From: Caldilineaceae bacterium SB0661_bin_34 | GTDB taxonomy: Bacteria; Chloroflexota; Anaerolineae; Caldilineales; Caldilineaceae | Reading direction: 5' to 3' | Assembly: GCA_009841145.1 (NCBI GenBank) | Contig: VXMJ01000010.1 | Location: forward strand, 1-45,418 | DNA length: 45,418 nucleotides | Part shown: one piece after another, positions 35,995 to 44,731 of the stretch | Layout of the letters: every line of letters begins with the position of its first letter | How positions within the stretch are numbered: position 1 is the stretch's first letter | The notes under the pieces: generated by a model | Database searches by the model: none | What the model was told of the DNA's origin: nothing | Seen by the model: only the letters and a program-made list of their open reading frames with translations | Translations under genes and position numbers: made by a program

Positions 35995-36025
35995 AGATTC
36001 CCAAGCGAGCGCCAGTTGGACTTGG

Positions 36026-37099
36026 TCAAACCTCCAGGTCGACACCCACCAACTGAAGCTCCTCGGCCAAGTGGCACTTCACGAAGTGGCCCGGCTGCAG
36101 CTCCCTAAGTTCGGGCTCATCACGGCTGCATTCGTCCACGGCATAGGGACACCGGGGATGGAAGTAGCACCCCGACGGCGGACTGGCGGGATTGGCGATT
36201 TCGCCGGCCAGCAGCGTGCGATGGCCGCGGTAGTCGGGATCGGGATGCGGGACCGCACCCAGCAACGCCTCCGTATAGGGATGCAACGGTGAACTGTAGA
36301 GTGTCTCGGTGTCCGCGACCTCCACCAGCTTGCCCACATACATGACACCGACCCGATCACAGATGTGGGCCACCACGTTGAGTTGGTGGGCAACAAACAG
36401 ATAGGTGAGCCCGAACGCCTCCTGCAAGTCCTGGAGGAGATTGAGGGTTTGGGCCTGAATGGACACATCCAGGGCCGAAACCGGTTCGTCGCACACCACG
36501 AACTGGGGGTTCAGGGCCAAGGCCCGGGCAATACCCACCCGTTGGCGCTGCCCACCCGAAAATGCATGCGGATACCGGCGGATGTACTCGGGGCGTAGGC
36601 CGACCAGGGACAGGAGTTCGGCCACCCGCTCCGTGCGCGCCGCCGCATCCCTGACACCGTTGTTGAGCAACGGTTCGCCTATCAGTTCCAGCAGCGTCAT
36701 GCGTGGGTTGAGCGACGAATAGGGATCCTGAAAGACCATCTGAGTATGCCGCCGAAACACCCGCAGCTCCCCCTCATCGAGCGTGGCCACGTCAACCCAG
36801 CCCAGTTCCTGATCATTGAACAGGATTTGGCCCGACGTGGGCTCGATGGCCCGCAGGATGCTCCGGCCGGTCGTGGTCTTGCCGCATCCACTCTCCCCCA
36901 CCAAGCCGAAGGTTTCGCCGCGATGCAGGGCGAACGATACCCCGTCCACGGCCCGTACATGCCCCACAATCCGACGCCAGAAACCGGCTTGGATCGGAAA
37001 GTGCTTGCACAGGTCGACCACCTTGAGTAGGTCTTCTTCCGGACCGGACCGGCCGGATTCCTGCCGCGGATCAAGTGCGCTCAAATCGTGGCCGTCCAT
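36026..37099 (-). CDS. oppF: Peptide/nickel-type ABC importer ATPase (OppF-like)
   Basis: This 357-residue ABC ATPase is of the OppF/DppF type. Walker A is [10 protein letters not shown], the Q-loop region [16 protein letters not shown] is diagnostic for this group, and the signature is SGGQRQR. Walker B is [11 protein letters not shown]. The H-loop reads VAHQLNVV, where most relatives have SHDL; the His is kept. The C-terminal oligopeptide-transporter domain carries the Cys cluster ([15 protein letters not shown]...CHLAE) expected for a 4Fe-4S site in these proteins. It is the last of five genes in the importer operon; its start lies three bases after the OppD-type stop. Confidence 0.93.
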   Translation of the reverse strand: MDGHDLSALDPRQESGRSGPEEDLLKVVDLCKHFPIQAGFWRRIVGHVRAVDGVSFALHRGETFGLVGESGCGKTTTGRSILRAIEPTSGQILFNDQELGWVDVATLDEGELRVFRRHTQMVFQDPYSSLNPRMTLLELIGEPLLNNGVRDAAARTERVAELLSLVGLRPEYIRRYPHAFSGGQRQRVGIARALALNPQFVVCDEPVSALDVSIQAQTLNLLQDLQEAFGLTYLFVAHQLNVVAHICDRVGVMYVGKLVEVADTETLYSSPLHPYTEALLGAVPHPDPDYRGHRTLLAGEIANPASPPSGCYFHPRCPYAVDECSRDEPELRELQPGHFVKCHLAEELQLVGVDLEV

Positions 37100-37102
37100 C
37101 CC

Positions 37103-38110
37103 TCAATCCGTATACAGATGGCAGGCCACGGTATGGCCTTCGTCGACAGGCGTATCGGCCGGAACCACCTCGTCGCATACTCCTGGTATGAAGTCCGGGC
37201 ACCGCAGGTGGAACGGGCAACCCGACGGCACATCCAACGGGTTGGGCACGACCCCTTCGATGGCCTTCAGGCGCGCCCCGGACCGTTTCTGAATCCGGGG
37301 GATGGATTCGAGCAGGGCCTGCAGGTAGGGATGCTTGGGAGAATGGAAGATGGCCCGCACCGGCGCCTTTTCCACCACCCGTCCCAGATACATGACCGCC
37401 ACGTCGTCGGCCATCTCGGCAATGACACCCAGGTCGTGGGTGATGAACATGATGGCCATGTGCAGTTGGGACTGCATGTCGCGCATCAAGGCCAGGATCT
37501 GCGCCTCGGTCGTGACATCCAGGGCCGTTGTGGGTTCGTCCGCAATCAATAGACTGGGTTCCAGCATGAGGGCCATGGCAACCATGGCCCGTTGCCGCAT
37601 GCCGCCGCTCAACTGGTGCGGATACGCCTCCACGTTGCGTTCCGGGTTGGCGATGCCAACCCGGCGCAACATGTCCAACACGCGCGCCGGCGCTTCATCC
37701 CTGCGCTCCGGTTGATGGAGCTTGATTGTTTCCTCGAGCTGGTTGCCCACGGTGTGCACCGGACTGAAGGAGGTCATCGGCTCTTGGAAGATCATGCTGA
37801 TCCGTGAGCCGCGGATGTCCCGCATGAGTGGGTCGCCGGGGTTCAAGTCCGTAATGTTGATCGTCTCGTCAAGGTCGCTTTCCGCAATGTGCAGCAGGAT
37901 GTCCCCGGACTCGATGCGGCCGGGCCGCGGCACAATCTGAAGTATCGACTGTGCCGTTACGCTCTTGCCGCAGCCGGACTCCCCGACCACGCCCAGGGTG
38001 CGGCCCTTGGCGATGGTCAGACTGGCTCCATTAACTGCCTTGACCACTCCCTCCCGCAGGTAGAAGTTGGTGTGCAGGTTCTGGATATCGATCAGGATTC
38101 CGGGATCCAC
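37103..38110 (-). CDS. oppD: Peptide/nickel-type ABC importer ATPase (OppD-like)
   Basis: This 335-residue ABC ATPase is of the OppD/DppD type and pairs with the OppF-like protein. Walker A is [10 protein letters not shown], the Q-loop region is [18 protein letters not shown], the signature is LSGGMRQR, Walker B is [12 protein letters not shown] and the H-loop is [10 protein letters not shown]-terminal Cys cluster ([11 protein letters not shown]...GVCDE...ACHLYTD) matches the iron-sulfur site of the group. The start is a GTG at 38110 with a strong ribosome site, GGAGG, eight bases upstream. It is fourth in the operon, 24 bases after the OppC-type stop. Confidence 0.94.
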   Translation of the reverse strand: MDPGILIDIQNLHTNFYLREGVVKAVNGASLTIAKGRTLGVVGESGCGKSVTAQSILQIVPRPGRIESGDILLHIAESDLDETINITDLNPGDPLMRDIRGSRISMIFQEPMTSFSPVHTVGNQLEETIKLHQPERRDEAPARVLDMLRRVGIANPERNVEAYPHQLSGGMRQRAMVAMALMLEPSLLIADEPTTALDVTTEAQILALMRDMQSQLHMAIMFITHDLGVIAEMADDVAVMYLGRVVEKAPVRAIFHSPKHPYLQALLESIPRIQKRSGARLKAIEGVVPNPLDVPSGCPFHLRCPDFIPGVCDEVVPADTPVDEGHTVACHLYTD

Positions 38111-38134
38111 GAGTCACGCCTCCTCGCAGTCCAC

Positions 38135-39256
38135 CTATATGGCGTAGGGATCGGCTGCGTCGCGCAAGCCGTCGCCGGCAAAATTGAAGGCCAGCACCAC
38201 TGCGACCACGAAAAAACCCGGCAACAGGAGCCAAGGGGCCAGCACCACGGAGCGGAGATTCTGGGCCCCCTGCAACAGAACACCCCAGCTGACGACCGGA
38301 GGCTGGAGGCCAAGACCCAGGAAACTCAGGGCCGTCTCGCCGAGAATCATGCCGGGGACCGCCAGCGTCATCTGGGCGATCAGGTGGCTCGTGAACGAGG
38401 GCACCATGTGACGCATGATGATTCGCATCTGCGGGGCATTGGCCAGCCGCGCGGCCATGATGAAGTCCTCCTCCCGGAGGGCCAGAAACCGACCGCGCAC
38501 AACCCGGGCCATACCGGTCCAACCGATCAGGGACAGGATCAGGGTGATACCGAAGTAGATGCGTAGGGCGCTCCAGTGCGGGGGCAGGATTACCACCAGG
38601 GTCAGCCACAACGGAATGGTGGGCAGGGACCGCAGGAGCTCGATGATCCTTTGGATGATCACGTCGATCAGTCCACCGTAGTAACCGGAAATGCCACCCA
38701 GCACCACGCCGAACAACAGTGAGAAGCCGACCCCCAACAGGCCAATCGACAGCGATATCCGGGCACCATACATGATGCGGGAGAAGAGATCGCGACCCAG
38801 GTCGTCGGCACCCAAGAGAAACAGTGGTTGCTCCTCCCAGGCGTCAATGCCGAACAGGTGGAGATCGCTGTCGAACCGACCCCACAGCGTATAGGGATCC
38901 CCCTTGACCCAAAAGCGGATGGGATGCACCTGTGTCTCGTCCGGCACGACGATCATGGCCAAAGTTTCCTCGTCCCTGGCCGATGTCAGCCCCAATACGT
39001 ACGGCCGCAGATTGAACGACCCGTCCCGCATGAAATGCAGGCGCATGGGAGGTGCCAGTACCCAGCTGGAACTGAACCGGTTCGGGTCGTGCGGTGAGAC
39101 GACCTCGGCAAACAGCGCCGTGGCATAGGCGAACGCGAGCAACACTAGGGACACCACGGCAACCCGGTGGCGGGAGAAACGCCACCACATCAGCTGCCAC
39201 TGCGAAGCGGTGTACAGACCGGTTTCCGCGGACTTCGGCGGAGTCGCTACCGTCAT
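38135..39256 (-). CDS. oppC: Peptide/nickel-type ABC importer permease (OppC-like)
   Basis: This 373-residue inner-membrane protein is of the OppC/DppC type. An N-terminal helix (VAVVSLVLLAFAYATALFAEVVSPHDPN) is followed by an unusually long extracytoplasmic insert of ~90 residues. Five helices then include the binding-protein-dependent transport signature LREEDFIMAARLANAPQMRIIMRHM and the end FNFAGDGLRDAADPYAI, which is very typical. The long insert (FMRDGSFNLRPYVLGLTS...LWGRFDSDLHLFGID) occurs in a subgroup of these permeases. It is third in the operon, about 23 bases after the OppB-type stop. Confidence 0.93.
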   Translation of the reverse strand: MTVATPPKSAETGLYTASQWQLMWWRFSRHRVAVVSLVLLAFAYATALFAEVVSPHDPNRFSSSWVLAPPMRLHFMRDGSFNLRPYVLGLTSARDEETLAMIVVPDETQVHPIRFWVKGDPYTLWGRFDSDLHLFGIDAWEEQPLFLLGADDLGRDLFSRIMYGARISLSIGLLGVGFSLLFGVVLGGISGYYGGLIDVIIQRIIELLRSLPTIPLWLTLVVILPPHWSALRIYFGITLILSLIGWTGMARVVRGRFLALREEDFIMAARLANAPQMRIIMRHMVPSFTSHLIAQMTLAVPGMILGETALSFLGLGLQPPVVSWGVLLQGAQNLRSVVLAPWLLLPGFFVVAVVLAFNFAGDGLRDAADPYAI

Positions 39257-39279
39257 GGGCTAAAGGGGGCCGGGGGCAG

Positions 39280-40266
39280 TCACTCGAGGCGGATGCGCGG
39301 ATCCACGACAGCCAGGAGAATGTCGGAAATGAACGTGCCCAGAATGGTCAGCGACGCCAGCAGCAGAAAAATGCTGCCGGCCAAGTACATGTCCTGGCTC
39401 ATCAGGGAACGGATTTGGACAGGCCCCGTGGTGGGCAAACTCAAGACAATGGAGATGATGGTGGTGCCGGACACGAGTTGGGGCAGGACATAGGCAATGC
39501 TGCTGATGAACGGATTCAACGCCACGCGTACCGGGTACTTCAACACCAGGTGCCACTCCGTCATGCCCTTGGCCCGGGCCGTGATTACATAGGGTTTTCG
39601 CAATTCGTCGAGCAGGTTGGCCCGCATGGTCCGGATCAAACCCGCCGTACTGGACACGCTCAGCACGACTACCGGCACCCAAAGGTGCTTCAACATGTCC
39701 ACAAACTTGGCCCAGCTCCAGGGCGCGTCGCGGAAGGCCTCCGAAAACAGGCCTCCCATGTCAAGGCCGAAGAAGGCAAAACCCAGCCACATCAGGATCA
39801 GGGCCAGCAGAAAGTCCGGCATGCCGGCGCCCACGAACCCTAGGAAGGTGAAGCTGTAGTCGAAACCCGAATACTGGTGCGTGGCCGAATAGATGCCGAT
39901 GGGAAAAGCCAGGATCCAGGTGAAGATGATCGTGAGGAAGGAAATCACAACGGTCCAGGCCAGCCGGTCCCAAATTAGGTCGCCGACGGGCCGGTTCCAC
40001 TGCATGGAATGGCCAAAGTCCAGGCGCGTGAAGATGCCCCACAGCCACTTCACGTACTGGATATAGACAGGCTGATCCAGCCCATAGCGCTTGCGCAAGG
40101 CGATCAGCAGGGCTTCACTGGCCTCTTCGCCGGACGCCTCAAGCTGGGTTGCGTACGAATTTATGTAATCGCCCGGCGGTGCCTGAATCAGCACGAAGGT
40201 GATCACGGAGATCACCAAAAAGGTCGGGATAAACAGCAGCAGACGCTGCAGGAGAAACTTCCACAT
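39280..40266 (-). CDS. oppB: Peptide/nickel-type ABC importer permease (OppB-like)
   Basis: This 328-residue inner-membrane protein is of the OppB/DppB type. The N-terminus MWKFLLQRLLLFIPTFLVISVITFVLIQAPPGD is diagnostic. Six helices follow, with the EAA-type LLDELRKPYVITARAKGMTEWHLVLKYPVR loop and the closing LADLLLAVVDPRIRL-like end (ISDILLAVVDPRIRLE). It forms the membrane channel with the OppC-like protein. It lies 62 bases after the binding-protein stop, with a strong hairpin in that gap, and ~23 bases before the OppC-type gene. Confidence 0.94.
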   Translation of the reverse strand: MWKFLLQRLLLFIPTFLVISVITFVLIQAPPGDYINSYATQLEASGEEASEALLIALRKRYGLDQPVYIQYVKWLWGIFTRLDFGHSMQWNRPVGDLIWDRLAWTVVISFLTIIFTWILAFPIGIYSATHQYSGFDYSFTFLGFVGAGMPDFLLALILMWLGFAFFGLDMGGLFSEAFRDAPWSWAKFVDMLKHLWVPVVVLSVSSTAGLIRTMRANLLDELRKPYVITARAKGMTEWHLVLKYPVRVALNPFISSIAYVLPQLVSGTTIISIVLSLPTTGPVQIRSLMSQDMYLAGSIFLLLASLTILGTFISDILLAVVDPRIRLE

Positions 40267-40292
40267 GTACGGCCCGCCAAGCGACGGAAGTT

Positions 40293-40318
40293 CCGGGGGA
40301 GCCGGTCGGCTCCCCCGG
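40293..40318 (-). terminator. Strong hairpin between binding-protein and OppB genes
   Basis: CCGGGGGAGCC (40293-40303) pairs perfectly with GGCTCCCCCGG (40308-40318) around a four-base loop. It lies in the gap after the binding-protein stop. There is no T-run on the minus strand, so it more likely stabilises the upstream mRNA end or partly stops transcription. Confidence 0.75.
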
Positions 40319-40328
40319 GCTGACTACA

Positions 40329-42320
40329 TCAGGAATCGATCCACCACTGTTCCTGCTGGAAGTGGGTCCACATCCCGTACTCGATGCTGAGAATGTTGTC
40401 CGAGTCCGGCGCGTTGCGAACGGTGTTGCGGATGATGGACGCCCGCGGGACGAGCCCCACGGTTCCTATCAGCCAGACGTTCTCCGCGTTGATCTGCAAC
40501 ATCTTGAGACCCAGTTCCTTGTACCGGTCCGTGCCGAAGGGCTCGGCCTGCCACTGCACTGTCGTCTCCCACAACTCCTTGATGATGTCGGGGGGCTCCA
40601 TGCCCTCGGCACCGTCGGTGTCCAGCCACTGCCGCCAAAGCGGGCCGCCCAGCGGGGTGCTGGACCAGTGCCAGGGCGGCCGGTAGCGGATGGGCTCGTT
40701 CTGCCGCGAATACGGCTCGGACGAACCGCCGATGGCCCAGACGCCGATGTCGTGCTCGTTGGCCCGCATGCGCTGCATGTAGAACTGCTGGTCCTGGCCC
40801 TTGACGTTGATGTTCACCCCGACCGCGGCCCAGTAGGCCTTGATCAGGTTGCCGGTTTCGGACAGATCCGCGCGTCCGGCATCGACCTCCATGGTCAGCG
40901 CCAGCGGTTCGCCGTCGGGACGCAGGCGGAACTTGTTGTCGCTGTCCCATGCCGTCAGCCCCGCCTGGTCCAACAGGCTGTTGGCAAGTTCGACGTCATA
41001 GGCCGTATACATCTGATCCAGGCCTTCCTGCCAAAACAGGGGACCGGGATGCATGATCGGATTGCGCGGAACACCCCTGCCGGCGAACCTGAGTTCGTTG
41101 ATTTCATTCCTGTCCAGGGCGTGGGACAACGCCTGACGCCACCTGACATCGTTGAACAGCTCCCGCAGAACCGGATCGGTATGCGTGTAGTTGAACGCCA
41201 AACCCATCTCCGACGCACGCAGATCGGGGTGGAGCCGGGCCGTGAAGTTGGCCGATGCCTCGTTCTGCTTGTAGAGCGGGAAGTCGGCCAAGGACAGGAA
41301 CCAGCTGTGGTGCGTGCCCTCGCCCGCCAGGATCTTGGCCGTCAGGACCTCGCGGTTCTCCACCACCAGCTTCTGGAGCCGGTCCACGTACGGCAGCTGG
41401 TTGCCCTCCGCGTCCACGGCCCAGTAGTAGGGGTTGCGGACGTAGGTGGTGTTGCCCTGCGTATCCTGCTTCTCGAACACCCAGGGACCCAGCACGGGCA
41501 GGTCGACATCCTGCTGTGTCTCGCCCGCATCGGCGTGGTACTGGAACGCCTCGTACCAGGCGTCGAAGTTTTCCTCATTGGCCTTGGCATCCGCGTTTTC
41601 GTTGTAGGAGGGATGCCACTGGGACAAGTAGTGCTTGGGCGCCCAGAGTGACAGAGACGGCAGGATGTCGATGATGACCGGGTAGGGCACAGCAAAGACG
41701 AGCTTGAAGTTGAAGTCGTCCTCGACCTCCAGCTTCAGGGTTTCGCCGCCGGGGGCCAGCTTCTTGTTGACCACCGGGGTCAATTCCTCGTTGAGGAGAA
41801 TGTCCTCGTACCAGAAGGAAACATGCTCGGTGGTGAATGGCGTGCCGTCGGACCACTTCTGGCCGGCCCGCAGGCTCACGGACAGCACGGTGCTGTCGTC
41901 GTTGACCGAGAAGCTCTCGACGGCAATCGGAATAATGGAGCCCAGATCGTAGGACCTGCCCGCCGCAGCAGCTCCGCGGGCATTGGAAATCTCGAACAGG
42001 TTGGCCGTGGGATCGGCCACGATGCTTGACAGTTCGCCTCCGTACTTGCCAATTTCCCGCAGGACCGGGAGAACCCAGGGATCGGCCGGCAGCCGCTCAT
42101 CCACCGGCGGCAACAGGCCGGCCTGCACCATTTCGCTCAGTTCCGGCGCTTCGCGGTACTTGCCCATCGGCATCGCCGGTTCGTCCGCCGCGGGTGCATC
42201 CGCCGGTGCCGCGTCAGCCGGAACGTCGGGCTCGGAGGGACCGCAGGCCGCTGCGAGGCCCGTGGCAACCGTGGCCCCGCTCACGACGAGGAATTCGCGT
42301 CTGGAAATGCGTCGAGTCAT
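40329..42320 (-). CDS. Tat-exported lipoprotein, peptide/nickel-type ABC importer binding protein
   Basis: This protein of about 663 residues is of the family-5 (peptide/nickel) binding type. The N-terminus has a twin-arginine motif (ISRREFLVVSG) and a lipobox ending in LAAACG, then a low-complexity Ala/Pro/Asp linker, so Tat export and lipid anchoring are expected. The body has the family elements: LSVSLRAGQKWSDGTPFTTEHVSFWYEDI, the LNYTHTDPVLRELFNDVRWRQALSHALDRNEI-type core, and a late ANLLDQAG-like segment (ANSLLDQAGLT). An AGGAG ribosome site seven bases before the ATG at 42320 decides the start; the frame is open to 42407. It leads the five-gene importer operon. The ligand is not known; relatives bind peptides or oligosaccharides. 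Confidence 0.92.
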   Translation of the reverse strand: MTRRISRREFLVVSGATVATGLAAACGPSEPDVPADAAPADAPAADEPAMPMGKYREAPELSEMVQAGLLPPVDERLPADPWVLPVLREIGKYGGELSSIVADPTANLFEISNARGAAAAGRSYDLGSIIPIAVESFSVNDDSTVLSVSLRAGQKWSDGTPFTTEHVSFWYEDILLNEELTPVVNKKLAPGGETLKLEVEDDFNFKLVFAVPYPVIIDILPSLSLWAPKHYLSQWHPSYNENADAKANEENFDAWYEAFQYHADAGETQQDVDLPVLGPWVFEKQDTQGNTTYVRNPYYWAVDAEGNQLPYVDRLQKLVVENREVLTAKILAGEGTHHSWFLSLADFPLYKQNEASANFTARLHPDLRASEMGLAFNYTHTDPVLRELFNDVRWRQALSHALDRNEINELRFAGRGVPRNPIMHPGPLFWQEGLDQMYTAYDVELANSLLDQAGLTAWDSDNKFRLRPDGEPLALTMEVDAGRADLSETGNLIKAYWAAVGVNINVKGQDQQFYMQRMRANEHDIGVWAIGGSSEPYSRQNEPIRYRPPWHWSSTPLGGPLWRQWLDTDGAEGMEPPDIIKELWETTVQWQAEPFGTDRYKELGLKMLQINAENVWLIGTVGLVPRASIIRNTVRNAPDSDNILSIEYGMWTHFQQEQWWIDS

Positions 42321-42933
42321 GGGAATGCTCCTGACTGGTTGTCCCGGAACAAAGCAGGGACCGCAGATTCGAATGAGAACCTGGCATCCCGTGGAGATAC
42401 AGGGCAAACACGCCCCTATCCGGGCGGCCCAATTTTAAACCACAGCCGCGATCGCCAACAACGTCAGGTGGTTTGGGAACTGAAGCATCCTTTCTCCGCC
42501 CCATACACACTATCTTTGTCGGTGTCCCGAAGCGTCTCTTGGTGTGTCGCCGGATCCCGGTGGACAACGCGACAACCGTCGGACGGTGGGCTGCGGGAAG
42601 TTGAGGTTCCGTCAATGCCCGTACACAACCGCCGAGGCGAGGAATGGCCATGAGCGATAGGGGCAAGATCCCGAAGATGGGACCGCGCTGCTGCTTCAAC
42701 TCCGGTACCGCAGCCACTGTGACACTTTGGTGGATACCGGGCCCGGAACACGGCACACTACACGGGGAGCCTCCAGTTCCGACTTCGGTTCAATGACAGT
42801 ATCGAATTTCCGCGGCTCTGTCCGACTCGTGGTGACTCCGCCACTGCACGTATCGGCGCCAACCGGCTGTTGCTATACTGCCCACCCCCCCTTTCCAACC
42901 ATCGCCGACCGCTTTCCGAGGCTTGCCTGCCTC
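42321..42933. other. Divergent intergenic region
   Basis: About 613 bases separate the importer operon (minus) from the SRPBCC gene (plus). No coding family was recognised. It holds the candidate importer promoter at 42432-42461 and, near the SRPBCC start, a TATACT (42874-42879) that could be its -10 box. No good -35 accompanies the latter. Confidence 0.45.
42432..42461 (-). promoter_or_regulatory. Candidate promoter for the peptide importer operon
   Basis: On the minus strand, TTGTTG (42456-42461) and TAAAAT (42432-42437) are spaced by 18 bases. This pair would give a leader of about 105 bases before the binding-protein ATG. Confidence 0.4.
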
Positions 42934-43350
42934 ATGGCCAGAGTCATTTCCACCAGCGAAACAATCCGGAAGTCGCCTGCCGAAGTCTGGGAGGTACTCA
43001 CCGACTGGCCGAAAGCCACCGCCTGGATGCCTTCGGTAATGTCGATGCAGGCCGAAGGCCTGACGCAAGTAGGTACAAAGATCAACTACAAGACGCGCCG
43101 CGACACCTTTCATTCCACCATCACGGAACTGGACGAAGGCCGCAAGCTCACGCTCAGAACAGAACACGGCAGCGTTACGGCGGACTATACCTACGACTTG
43201 GTGGACGTTGCGGAAGGTACGAAAGTATCCCTAAATGCCACCTGCGAGTTGTCCGGCCATCAATGGTTCGGCCCCATCCTGCGCCTGATGATGAGATTCA
43301 CCGACGGCAGCCAGATCAAGAAACTCAAGAGCATGGCTGAGGCCTCCTGA
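42934..43350 (+). CDS. SRPBCC family protein (polyketide cyclase-like fold)
   Basis: This 138-residue protein has the SRPBCC/START-like pattern. It begins MARVISTSETIRKSPAEVWEVLTDWPKATAWMPSV, then TKINYKTRR, ITELDEGRKLTLRTEHGSV and a C-terminal helix (FGPILRLMMRFTDGSQIKKLKSMAEA). The fold binds hydrophobic ligands in a deep pocket; no catalytic residue can be named. The ATG at 42934 gives the family length; the frame is open to 42727 without similarity. It is on the same strand as the epimerase gene but 336 bases upstream, with a hairpin in between, so it is probably a single-gene unit. Confidence 0.88.
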   Translation: MARVISTSETIRKSPAEVWEVLTDWPKATAWMPSVMSMQAEGLTQVGTKINYKTRRDTFHSTITELDEGRKLTLRTEHGSVTADYTYDLVDVAEGTKVSLNATCELSGHQWFGPILRLMMRFTDGSQIKKLKSMAEAS

Positions 43351-43686
43351 CCTCACCTTGGCCTGCGGTGCGGAGGCCAAGACCGATCCAACCAGGCAAG
43401 TTCCGTCGCTGCGGTATGGGCCGTCCAGACTCACAAACAGTGCCAACCGCCGAAAGTCCCTGCGCACCGGATCCTCCGGTCCTGCCAAGAGGCCAATCCT
43501 CCCACCGGTACACTGCTCGACGCGGCGCCATGTCCAAGCCTGGTCCGATTGGGATGCCGTTCGCCAGACCGCTGGCGGATGGGGACGCCAGCTTGACCAC
43601 AGGCTTGGACCAGGTCTCATCATTCTGTCGGCATACCGTAGTGGGGTTCACCATGCAACAGGCAATCCAGCACCAATGAAATCATC
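43351..43686. other. Intergenic region, with hairpin at 43357-43381
   Basis: CTTGGCCT (43357-43364) pairs with AGGCCAAG (43374-43381). This perfect 8-bp stem lies seven bases past the SRPBCC stop and probably marks its transcript end, though there is no T-run. In the other ~300 bases I see no gene or clear promoter. Confidence 0.5.
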
Positions 43687-44586
43687 ATGCGCATAGCAGT
43701 GACCGGTGGCAGCGGCGACATCGGCACATATGTGTGCGATGAACTGATCGCCCAGGGACACGAGGTGGTTTGTCTCGACATCGCAGAACCCCGGATTCAA
43801 ACGGAGTTCCGGCAATGTGACCTGACAGATCTCGATACTGCGTGCGATGCCGTCTCGGACTGTGAGCAGATCGTGCACTTGGCCGCCATCCCGGATCCCT
43901 TCGGCGACCTGCCACTCGAAGAGGTCCTGGGTAGAAACACGGTGCTGTCATACAACTTGTTTGAGGCCGCACGCCGGACCGGGATCCGGCGGGTAGTGTA
44001 TGCCGGCAGCGAGTCCGGTTCCGGATTTGGCATTCACGAAGCCGAGTTGATACCGCTGTATCTGCCCATTGACGAGGAACACCCACAGTGGCCTCACGAG
44101 GCCTACAGTCTGTCCAAGTACTTTGGGGAAAGCATCGGGGCGAACTACGCCAGGGCGTTCGGCCTGGAAGTCGTGTCGCTGCGCTATACCGCCGTTTGGC
44201 TGCAGCGCAACGCGGAAGCCGTGGAACAAATGGTGGCGCATGCACGCAGGGGAGACGGCCTGGAGACCCTGGAGCCCAAAGACTGGTTGGGCGGCTACAT
44301 TGCCGTACGGGACGTTGCGCGTGCCTTCGTGGCCGCGTCGAAGTTTCGTTTCGCGGACACGGACATCCCGTTTGAGGCATTTTGTCTGTCCGCCCGCGAC
44401 ACCTGCATTCAGGTCCCCACACTGGAGTTGGCCCAAGCCCGATTCGGTGCCCTACCCCCGCTTAAGGATTCACGATTGTTTGAAGACAATCCCTACGCGA
44501 GCATGTTCGACATTCGCAAGGCCAAGCGCCTTCTCGGGTGGGAGCCAGCCTGGACTTGGCGGGACTTCGAGAAGTGGGAACTGTAG
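43687..44586 (+). CDS. NAD-dependent epimerase/dehydratase family protein
   Basis: This 299-residue protein is an extended short-chain dehydrogenase. The nucleotide-binding motif is VTGGSGDIG (residues 5-13), followed by the acidic LDIAEPR strand end (Asp31), which fits NAD rather than NADP. The adenine-region motif is VHLAAIPD. Catalytic Tyr and Lys are seen in EAYSLSKYFGE, and a Ser-rich VYAGSESGSG precedes them. The C-terminal part includes AKRLLGWEPAWTWRDFEKW, typical of epimerases. The overall pattern recalls uronate dehydrogenases and UDP-sugar epimerases, but the substrate cannot be assigned. It stands alone before the TnpB-type gene. Confidence 0.9.
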   Translation: MRIAVTGGSGDIGTYVCDELIAQGHEVVCLDIAEPRIQTEFRQCDLTDLDTACDAVSDCEQIVHLAAIPDPFGDLPLEEVLGRNTVLSYNLFEAARRTGIRRVVYAGSESGSGFGIHEAELIPLYLPIDEEHPQWPHEAYSLSKYFGESIGANYARAFGLEVVSLRYTAVWLQRNAEAVEQMVAHARRGDGLETLEPKDWLGGYIAVRDVARAFVAASKFRFADTDIPFEAFCLSARDTCIQVPTLELAQARFGALPPLKDSRLFEDNPYASMFDIRKAKRLLGWEPAWTWRDFEKWEL

Positions 44587-44636
44587 GGGATTTACCAAGC
44601 AATCTTGACAAACAGTGCCCCCAGGCCAATTTCTCT

Positions 44637-44665
44637 TTGCAAGGTCGATGCGCCGGCGGCATAAT
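44637..44665 (+). promoter_or_regulatory. Candidate sigma-70-type promoter of the tnpB gene
   Basis: TTGCAA (44637-44642) and CATAAT (44660-44665) are separated by exactly 17 bases. Transcription would start near 44672, just before the leader hairpin at 44681-44706. Confidence 0.6.
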
Positions 44666-44680
44666 GGCGTTCATAAATGC

Positions 44681-44706
44681 GAGAGTCCGGTGGCTGCCGG
44701 ACTCTC
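44681..44706 (+). promoter_or_regulatory. Leader hairpin before tnpB
   Basis: GAGAGTCCGG (44681-44690) pairs perfectly with CCGGACTCTC (44697-44706) around TGGCTG. This 10-bp stem ends 25 bases before the ATG. It may be part of the element's left end, an attenuator, or an mRNA stabiliser. Confidence 0.6.
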
Positions 44707-44731
44707 CATCGGACACGGAACGGGAACTTCC

